Assembly (NCBI GenBank): GCA_900769615.1
Contig: CAAGHH010000007.1
Location: forward strand, 35,767 to 99,766
DNA: 64,000 bases
DNA from: Selenomonadales bacterium
GTDB lineage: Bacteria > Bacillota > Negativicutes > Selenomonadales > Selenomonadaceae
Reading direction: 5' to 3'
The notes under the pieces were generated by a model, which saw only the letters and a list, made by a program, of their open reading frames with translations, ran no database searches and was not told the DNA's origin. Below are positions 58,250 to 64,000 of the stretch, piece by piece. Numbering within the stretch: position 1 is the stretch's first letter; each line of letters starts with the position of its first letter. A program made the translations under genes and the position numbers.

Positions 58250-60844
58250 ATGCAATTTGCGGGAGTAAAATCAGCTGAAGCGGATACTTTGCGACAAAAA
58301 TATGGTTCCAATAAATTAACGCAGCTAGCAACTGAAACATTAGCGCAGAAAATCATCAAAGGCTTTAAAGATCCGATGATTATGATTTTGTTAGTAGCGT
58401 TAGCGGTACAGCTTATATTGTTTGCTTTAGGGCAGGCAGAGTGGTTTGAGCCTGTTGGTATCTTAATAGCTATAATAATTGCTAATGGCGTAGCAGCCGT
58501 CAGTGAAAATAATCAGGAAAATAAAGCCGCAGCGTTGAAGGCAGCTGAAGAAGCCCGTGAGCTGACGAAAGTCATCCGTGATGGTTATTTGCAGGAAATT
58601 CATGTTGATGACATCGTAAAGGGCGATATTGTCTATTTGCAGGCTGGCGATAAAATCCCAGCCGATGGATTAATGCAAGCAGGGATTGTAGAGGTCAATC
58701 AGGCAGCGCTTAATGGTGAAACAGACGAAGCCGAAAAAGTTGCTTATCCTCAAGAACGTCCTGAGTATGATGCAAATGATCTTTTAAATGCTTATTATGT
58801 ATATCGGGGCACCATTGTTTGTGGCGGTGAAGGTTATTTTGCAGTAAAAGTTACTGGTGACAGGACGCTGTTTGGCAAGCTGGCGCTTGAGGTGCAAAGC
58901 AAACAACGCAAAACACCACTGCAAGTAAAGCTGGAAAAATTAGCCAAGCAGATATCGGCTTTTGGTTACGCAGGAGCAATAGCTATCATCACTGGGGTTA
59001 TAGGTAAAGCTATCTTTAGCGGCAATTTGCCACTAGATATAATAGGCTGGATAAGACTCATTATTGATGCTGTTACCGTCGCTGTTACGATAATTGTTTG
59101 CGCCGTACCAGAGGGGCTGCCGATGCTTACCTCGATACTGCTTTCCGTGCAGAGCCTGCGCATGGCTAAAGATAACGTACTGGTTCGCCGTATTAATGGT
59201 TTAGAAACCGCTGGCAGTATCAGTTTGTTATTTAGTGATAAAACGGGTACTATTACGGAAGGCAAGCTTTCTGTAGTTGAAATTGCTTTAGGCAGTGGCA
59301 AAGTTTATGCTGATTTAAAAACGATGGCTAAAAAATACTTGACTGCTATAACTATAGGTACTGGTGTTAATAATGCAGCGGCGTTTAGTCAAGGTGAAAT
59401 TATTGGTGGCAACAGCACCGATAGAGCGCTGATGCAAATGCTGGTAAAGGCAGATTTAGCTGCAGATATTGATAAAGCACCGGTAGTAGAATACCAGCCG
59501 TTTAATTCCGCTAAAAAATATTCAGCTGTTACTTATAGACATAATTTTGGGGAAATTTATTATGTAAAAGGTGCGCCGGAACGGATTTTGTCATTATGCA
59601 CCACTTATATTGATGATGCTGGCAAAGTACAGCCTTTAATAGATAAATCACCGCTTGAACAGTATATGAAGGTGCAGGCAGCTAAATCAATGCGGATGCT
59701 GGCCGTAGCTAAAGGTACTAGTGAGGCGAGCGAATTAACGCTTATCGGCATAATATGTATTCGGGATAATGTTCGCAAGGCGGCAATACTGGCAGTTAAG
59801 GAAGCACAAAACGCTGGTATACAGGTCGTAATGGTAACTGGTGACCGTAAGGAAACAGCAGTTGCTATCGCTAAAGAAGCTGGTATTGTACAGTCAGCAA
59901 CTGATTTAGTGCTGACGTCAGATGAGTTAAAGCAAAAATCAGATGCAGAAGTAAAAAAAATATTGCCAAGACTGAGAGTAGTTGCTAGAGCCTTGCCAAC
60001 CGACAAGAGCCGGCTGGTAAAACTGGCACAGGATTTAGATTATGTTGTGGGCATGACTGGCGATGGTGTAAATGATGCGCCGGCATTGCGTAAAGCTGAC
60101 GTTGGGTTTGCGATGGGCAGTGGTACTGAGGTAGCAAAGGAAGCGGGCGATATTACGATTCTCGATGATAATTTTTCCTCGCTGTGCAAAGCAATACTAT
60201 ACGGACGGACGATGTTTAAAAGTATTCGGAAATTCCTTATTTTCCAGCTAACGGTAAATGTCGCTGCTGTTTTTACTTGTTTTATCGGACCTATGCTAGG
60301 AGAAAATGTGGTCTTGACCGTTATCCAGCTCCTATTAATCAATTTAGCGATGGATACCCTGGCGGCATTGGCTTATGGCAGTGAGCCTGCCCTATTAGAA
60401 TACATGCAAGAAAGACCAATACCGCGTCAGGCAGGTATCGTGACGAAAGCTATGCTGAATGAAGTAATGCTAGGCGCTGGTTATATAACCATAATATGTT
60501 TGGCTATTTTATTTTTTGCTCCCGTGCGCAGTCTCTTTGGACCGGTTGATATTACTTACCTCAAGTCAGCTGTATTTGCAACCTTTATGATGGTCATTAC
60601 TTTCAATGGCTTTAATGCTAGAACCGAGCATATAAACGTTTTGAATAATATCAGAGGCAATATGAATTTCCTTGTCGTAATGGGCTCGATTATTGTTATT
60701 CAATTTGTATTTGTCACCTTTGGTGGTCAAGCACTTAGCGTCGAGGCGCTATCACCAGCTTCATGGTTATTATGTGCAGCAATGGCAGTGCTTATTATCC
60801 CGTTGGATATGATTAGAAAAATGCTTATCAAATTGATAAAGTAA
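58250..60844 (+). CDS. calcium-type cation-transporting P-type ATPase
   Basis: This is a P2-type ATPase of 864 residues that exports Ca2+ or a similar cation across the inner membrane. The layout is standard: N-terminal cation-ATPase domain, membrane pairs with PADG and LNGETDEAEK (actuator, TGE-like loop), the metal-site helix CAVPEGLPML, the phosphorylation motif SDKTGTITEG, KGAPERIL in the nucleotide domain, and the hinge GDGVNDAPAL. The final helices contain NLAMDTLAALA, typical of Ca2+ pumps. No regulator or partner gene is adjacent. Substrate is inferred from family only. Confidence 0.93.
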   Translation: MQFAGVKSAEADTLRQKYGSNKLTQLATETLAQKIIKGFKDPMIMILLVALAVQLILFALGQAEWFEPVGILIAIIIANGVAAVSENNQENKAAALKAAEEARELTKVIRDGYLQEIHVDDIVKGDIVYLQAGDKIPADGLMQAGIVEVNQAALNGETDEAEKVAYPQERPEYDANDLLNAYYVYRGTIVCGGEGYFAVKVTGDRTLFGKLALEVQSKQRKTPLQVKLEKLAKQISAFGYAGAIAIITGVIGKAIFSGNLPLDIIGWIRLIIDAVTVAVTIIVCAVPEGLPMLTSILLSVQSLRMAKDNVLVRRINGLETAGSISLLFSDKTGTITEGKLSVVEIALGSGKVYADLKTMAKKYLTAITIGTGVNNAAAFSQGEIIGGNSTDRALMQMLVKADLAADIDKAPVVEYQPFNSAKKYSAVTYRHNFGEIYYVKGAPERILSLCTTYIDDAGKVQPLIDKSPLEQYMKVQAAKSMRMLAVAKGTSEASELTLIGIICIRDNVRKAAILAVKEAQNAGIQVVMVTGDRKETAVAIAKEAGIVQSATDLVLTSDELKQKSDAEVKKILPRLRVVARALPTDKSRLVKLAQDLDYVVGMTGDGVNDAPALRKADVGFAMGSGTEVAKEAGDITILDDNFSSLCKAILYGRTMFKSIRKFLIFQLTVNVAAVFTCFIGPMLGENVVLTVIQLLLINLAMDTLAALAYGSEPALLEYMQERPIPRQAGIVTKAMLNEVMLGAGYITIICLAILFFAPVRSLFGPVDITYLKSAVFATFMMVITFNGFNARTEHINVLNNIRGNMNFLVVMGSIIVIQFVFVTFGGQALSVEALSPASWLLCAAMAVLIIPLDMIRKMLIKLIK

Positions 60845-60855
60845 CGGGTTTTGAC

Positions 60856-60885
60856 TTGACAAAGGGAAATGGCGGGTCGTATAAT
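60856..60885 (+). promoter_or_regulatory. thrS promoter
   Basis: TTGACA (60856-60861), an 18-base spacer and TATAAT (60880-60885), directly ahead of the T-box leader. Confidence 0.85.
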
Positions 60886-60891
60886 AGGGAC

Positions 60892-61130
60892 AGTTTCAAA
60901 AAGAAATGGCAAAGAGCAAGACAAGATAGCAAAGAGTTCATTCGTTAGAGAGAAGCATCATGGCTGCAAGTGCTTTGGTTAGAGCTTTGTTATTACCACT
61001 TGTGAGCTGGCTAGCGAACTAGTCCGGAGCAAAACTTCGTTATCAAAAGTAAGCGGTCATGCAGCGCATGACAAGCAGGGTGGAACCGCGAAACATAAGT
61101 CTCGTCCCTTCATGGGGATGGGGCTTTTTT
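60892..61130 (+). promoter_or_regulatory. T-box leader of thrS
   Basis: The signature AGCAGGGTGGAACCGCG (61074-61090) is the antiterminator T-box bulge that contacts the tRNA acceptor end. Upstream pairing AGTTC-GTTAG with CTAGC-GAACT supports a long helical domain; within it ACC (60995-60997) followed by A is a plausible threonine specifier. The terminator stem (61098-61108 with 61115-61125) and T-run follow. Uncharged tRNA-Thr should stabilise the antiterminator and raise thrS. The whole 307-base gap from 60845 to 61151 is promoter plus leader. Confidence 0.93.
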
Positions 61131-61151
61131 GTGTATATAGGAGGAATAACT

Positions 61152-63071
61152 ATGGTAAATGTAACCTTGAAGGATGGTTCAGTTAAAGAAATCGAAGCTG
61201 GCACTACTTTATTGGACTTTGCTAAAAAACTTAGCAATAGCTTAGCTAAAAAAGTTTTGGCTGGCAAAATTGATGACAAAACCGTTGATTTAACGACGGC
61301 TATTAATGCTGACTGCAAGGTTGAGCTTTTGACCTTTGAGGATGCTGATGGGCGCTGGGCATTGCGTCATACCGCATCCCATATTTTAGCGCAGGCCGTA
61401 AAACGCCTGTATAAAGACAGCAATGTAAAGCTTGCTATCGGACCAGCTATCGACAACGGCTTCTATTATGATATTGACATGGATAAACAGCTCGGTGAAG
61501 CTGATCTGAAAAATATCGAAAAAGAAATGAAAAAAATCGTTAAAGAGAATCTGAAGCTTGAGCGCAAGGAAGTAAGCCGTGCCGAAGCCTTAAAGCTTTT
61601 TACAGAAAAAGGCGAAAGCTACAAGGTAGAACTCATAAATGATTTACCAGAAGATGCTTTGATTACGCTTTATACGCAGGGCGAGTTTACTGACCTGTGC
61701 GCAGGTCCGCATGTCGTGGCTACTGGCAAGGTTAAGGCTTTGAAACTCCAAAGCATTGCTGGTGCTTACTGGCGGGGTGATGAAAAGAATAAAATGCTGC
61801 AGCGCATCTATGGTACTGCTTTTGAAAAACAGGCTGACCTCGATGAATACCTCAATATGCTGGAAGAAGCTAAAAAACGTGACCATCGCAAGCTTGGCAA
61901 AGAGCTCGATCTCTTTAGCCTGCATGAGGAAGGCCCAGGCTTCCCGTTCTTCCATCCAAATGGCATGGTTATCCGCAATGAACTCATAAATTACTGGCGG
62001 GAAGTTCATCGCCGTTATGGCTATCAGGAAATCAAAACGCCGATGATTATGAACCGCAAGCTTTGGGAACAGTCCGGTCACTGGGATCATTATGCCGAAA
62101 ACATGTACTTCACTAAAATTGATGGTGAAGACTATGCGATTAAACCGATGAACTGTCCTGGCGGTATGCTGGTATATAAATCCAAACAGCACAGCTATCG
62201 CGATTTGCCACTGCGCTTAGGCGAACTAGGTCTTGTTCATCGTCATGAAAAATCCGGTGAGCTTCATGGCCTTTTCCGGGTGCGCAACTTCACGCAGGAT
62301 GATGCTCATCTTTTCTTGACGCCAGATCAGATAGAAAAAGAAATTCAGCATACTATTGACCTTTTTGATGAAGTATATAGCACCTTTGGTCTTACCTATA
62401 CGGCAGAGCTTTCTACGCGTCCGGATGATTCAATGGGTTCAGATGAAATTTGGGAAAAGGCTACCAACGCATTGCGCAACGCTTTAGAGCATCGTGGACT
62501 TGACTATATCGTTAACGAAGGTGATGGTGCTTTCTATGGACCAAAGATTGACTTCCATTTGCGTGATTCCATTGGTCGTACTTGGCAGTGTGGTACCATC
62601 CAGCTCGATATGCTCATGCCAGAAAAATTTGAACTGACTTATGTTGGTGAAGATGGTGAAAAACATCGTCCGGTTATGCTCCATCGCGTAGTATATGGAT
62701 CGATTGAACGCTTTATCGGTATACTTATCGAAAACTATGCTGGTGCTTTCCCAGTATGGATGGCGCCAGTTCAGGCTCGTATTATACCGATTACGGAGCG
62801 TCATGCTGACTATGCGTATGAACTCAAAAAGAAAATGTTTGACCTTGGACTGCGCATTGAAGTTGACGATCGCAATGAAAAAGTCGGCTATAAAATTCGT
62901 GAGAGCCAGGTTAAAAAGACACCGTATACGCTGGTAGTCGGTGATCAGGAAGCAGCTGACCAGACAGTAACTGTCCGTAAGCATGGTGAAAAAGACAGCG
63001 AAACGATGACGGTAGATAACTTTATCGCTTACTTACAGGATAAAATTGTCAGCAAAGCTGAAAAATATTAA
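61152..63071 (+). CDS. thrS: threonyl-tRNA synthetase
   Basis: This class II synthetase charges tRNA-Thr. The 639-residue protein has an N-terminal TGS domain (VNVTLKDGSVKEIEAGTT), the editing domain (HTASHILAQAVKRL, TDLCAGPHV), the catalytic core (NCPGGMLVYKS, RVRNFTQDDAHLF, zinc ligands Cys/His/His) and the anticodon-binding domain (ITERHADYAYEL). The ATG at 61152 follows TAGGAGGAAT; in-frame starts upstream lie within the T-box terminator. Expression is governed by the T-box leader. Confidence 0.98.
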   Translation: MVNVTLKDGSVKEIEAGTTLLDFAKKLSNSLAKKVLAGKIDDKTVDLTTAINADCKVELLTFEDADGRWALRHTASHILAQAVKRLYKDSNVKLAIGPAIDNGFYYDIDMDKQLGEADLKNIEKEMKKIVKENLKLERKEVSRAEALKLFTEKGESYKVELINDLPEDALITLYTQGEFTDLCAGPHVVATGKVKALKLQSIAGAYWRGDEKNKMLQRIYGTAFEKQADLDEYLNMLEEAKKRDHRKLGKELDLFSLHEEGPGFPFFHPNGMVIRNELINYWREVHRRYGYQEIKTPMIMNRKLWEQSGHWDHYAENMYFTKIDGEDYAIKPMNCPGGMLVYKSKQHSYRDLPLRLGELGLVHRHEKSGELHGLFRVRNFTQDDAHLFLTPDQIEKEIQHTIDLFDEVYSTFGLTYTAELSTRPDDSMGSDEIWEKATNALRNALEHRGLDYIVNEGDGAFYGPKIDFHLRDSIGRTWQCGTIQLDMLMPEKFELTYVGEDGEKHRPVMLHRVVYGSIERFIGILIENYAGAFPVWMAPVQARIIPITERHADYAYELKKKMFDLGLRIEVDDRNEKVGYKIRESQVKKTPYTLVVGDQEAADQTVTVRKHGEKDSETMTVDNFIAYLQDKIVSKAEKY

Positions 63072-63092
63072 TTATAAAATTTAATATCAGCT

Positions 63093-63132
63093 AAAAATAA
63101 GGCTGTTGCCGTAAGGTGACAGTCTTATTTTT
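63093..63132 (+). terminator. thrS terminator
   Basis: 18-position stem with G-U pairs (63093-63110 with 63115-63132), loop GTAA, T-run in the 3' arm. Confidence 0.85.
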
Positions 63133-63141
63133 ATGTCTGAA

Positions 63142-63186
63142 AAGTTGTGTCCAAGCTAGAACATGATGCTTAGACACAGCTTTTTT
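63142..63186 (+). terminator. second terminator after thrS
   Basis: AAGTTGTGTC (63142-63151) pairs with GACACAGCTT (63173-63182), with an inner AGC/GCT, and six Ts. Two terminators in series isolate the following polysaccharide region. Confidence 0.78.
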
Positions 63187-63245
63187 ATTTTTGCGGGCGG
63201 GATTAAATAAGTTGTTAATGAAAAACAATTTTTTGCGGTCGTGTC

Positions 63246-63276
63246 TTGCGGGGGGGGGCGTCTGTGCTATTATAAT
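63246..63276 (+). promoter_or_regulatory. promoter with a nine-G tract in its spacer
   Basis: TTGCGG (63246-63251) and a perfect TATAAT (63271-63276) are 19 bases apart; nine consecutive Gs (63250-63258) begin at the end of the -35 and fill the start of the spacer. Between thrS and the Wzz-like gene (63072-63455) there is no other gene. Confidence 0.5.
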
Positions 63277-63336
63277 AGACATGAAATTATAGTGCAGAAA
63301 ATATGATAAAAATTCATGCATAAACTTTGAAATGCA

Positions 63337-63370
63337 ATTCGTGATTAAATTAATAAATTTAATCACGAAT
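63337..63370 (+). repeat. perfect 14-bp inverted repeat in the polysaccharide leader
   Basis: ATTCGTGATTAAAT (63337-63350) and ATTTAATCACGAAT (63357-63370) are exact complements around TAATAA. No T-run follows, so it is not a normal terminator; an operator or leader stem is likely. Confidence 0.7.
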
Positions 63371-63455
63371 AAATAAGCAACAACGCTTATGTAAATAATA
63401 AGAAAATAATTAACCCAATCTGCAAAAAAGTTAAATTACACGAGGAGCTGAAGTA

Positions 63456-64000
63456 ATGGATTTAGATTTAAAGGAACAGCAGGAAGAAAGCATTGATCTT
63501 GGCCGCTTAGCCAGCATCATGTGGGAGCGAAAGAAAGTAACTGGTGGAATTATAGCCGGCTGCACAGCTATCGCTATTGCAACTGCTTTTATCCTGCCTA
63601 AGCAGTATGAATCAACAACGCTCGTTCAGAATAGAAGCGCAGGAAATGACATCAGCGGCATGAAAGCTATGGCAGCTGCTATGGGGGTAAACGTCGGTGG
63701 CAGTGCATCTAATGCCAGCCCTTTAAACTACATCGAACTTATGAAAAGCCGGACGGTAATAGACCCCATCATCGACAACATGGACTGGGATGATCCGAAA
63801 AAGAAACCGACGGCTAAAGCTTTTGCTAAGAGCAATCTTGACATCCAAAACACGAAACAGACTAATCTCATCACGGTAACAGCCAAAGGACGGACCCCGG
63901 AAGAAGCACAGATGATATCGCAGGGCGTAGTGGATAACTTCCTTGCCATGCAGACTGATAAAAACCAGCAGACGCAGAGCTTGCTGGTTAAATTTCTAAA
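63456..64000 (+). CDS. Wzz/chain-length determinant-type polysaccharide biosynthesis protein (partial)
   Basis: The frame is open to the right edge (181 residues seen). It begins MDLDLKEQQEESIDLGRLAS, a cytoplasmic lead with the typical ID(L)-L pattern, then one membrane helix (about 31-48, GIIAGCTAIAIATAFILP), then PKQYESTTLVQN and an extracytoplasmic part with LNYIELMKSRTVIDPII, all diagnostic of Wzz/KpsE-like proteins that set surface-polysaccharide chain length. GAGGAG precedes the ATG by 8 bases. It is likely the first gene of an exopolysaccharide or capsule operon continuing outside the window. Whether a BY-kinase domain is fused cannot be seen. Confidence 0.88.
   Translation, partial: MDLDLKEQQEESIDLGRLASIMWERKKVTGGIIAGCTAIAIATAFILPKQYESTTLVQNRSAGNDISGMKAMAAAMGVNVGGSASNASPLNYIELMKSRTVIDPIIDNMDWDDPKKKPTAKAFAKSNLDIQNTKQTNLITVTAKGRTPEEAQMISQGVVDNFLAMQTDKNQQTQSLLVKFL

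Noticed and set aside
63142..63186. Hairpin read as an insertion-sequence end
   Set aside because: It has a terminator's T-run, follows another terminator, and no target duplication or transposase fragment is present.
1..64000. rRNA and tRNA genes
   Set aside because: Scanning found no rRNA-like blocks and no cloverleaf with a TTCGANTC arm; tRNA-like pairing seen near 54745 and 60900 belongs to the S-box and T-box leaders.

Overview
The window comes from a low-GC, motile, diderm Firmicute, most likely a selenomonad (Negativicutes, Selenomonadaceae). Four things point there. Gene blocks are in Bacillus/Clostridium order (tig-clpP-clpX-lon-engB, smc-ftsY, infC-rpmI-rplT, miaA-hfq, rarA-Rrf2-nifS, yicC-remA-gmk-rpoZ-coaBC). 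RNA control is of Firmicute type (S-box, T-box, L20 leader, many intrinsic terminators). A small outer-membrane beta-barrel protein at 10840-11334 indicates an outer membrane. The decarboxylase at 12182-13375 matches, from memory, the dual lysine/ornithine decarboxylase of Selenomonas ruminantium almost along its full length; that enzyme makes the cadaverine/putrescine that decorates peptidoglycan. This is recognition without a database search.

Layout. 1-2000: tail of a ComEC-like protein, DUF3006, cell-wall amidase, GerMN lipoprotein. 2136-9441: protein quality control (trigger factor, ClpP, ClpX, Lon), EngB, then two siroheme-decarboxylase-type AsnC proteins sitting where Bacillus has its hem operon. 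9500-11340: HU, a membrane-anchored unknown and the beta-barrel. 11403-19008: purine phosphoribosyltransferase, lysine/ornithine decarboxylase, uridine kinase, class III aminotransferase, U32 protein and a class I aminotransferase. 19102-22370: XRE regulator, an operator-studded control region, flagellin, and a 440-bp array of palindromic 85-bp repeats. 22391-28490: LysR regulator, smc, ftsY and a secreted unknown. 28580-35513: L28, oligoendopeptidase F, PEP carboxykinase and two radical SAM proteins. 35676-38550: TtcA-like protein, a divergent cupin/HxlR pair and an Rpn-family nuclease bracketed by a decayed copy of its own tail. 38636-43611: infC operon with leader, rRNA/tRNA methylase, thiN, hydrolase, miaA, hfq. 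43678-48016: dut, rarA, Rrf2 regulator, cysteine desulfurase, D,D-carboxypeptidase. 48076-50369: DASS transporter and a membrane unknown. 50599-56122: dapF, yicC, remA, gmk, rpoZ, coaBC and S-box-controlled metK. 56333-63071: typA, a P-type ATPase and T-box-controlled thrS. 63456-end: start of a polysaccharide chain-length (Wzz-type) protein.

Most of the window is housekeeping. The signals I consider most worth following are: (1) three near-identical 17-bp palindromes between the XRE gene and flagellin, one filling the whole spacer of a consensus promoter, followed by a CsrA-like hairpin in the flagellin leader; (2) a nine-G run inside the apparent promoter spacer ahead of the polysaccharide gene, a plausible phase-variation switch; (3) a structured leader ahead of the lysine/ornithine decarboxylase; (4) orphan ahbA-ahbB in the hem locus; (5) the 85-bp palindromic repeat array after flagellin, interrupted by an exact 125-bp insertion; (6) the Rpn-family gene flanked by its own tail. 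I found no CRISPR array, no rRNA or tRNA gene, no complete insertion sequence, and nothing I would call a new defence or mobile system.
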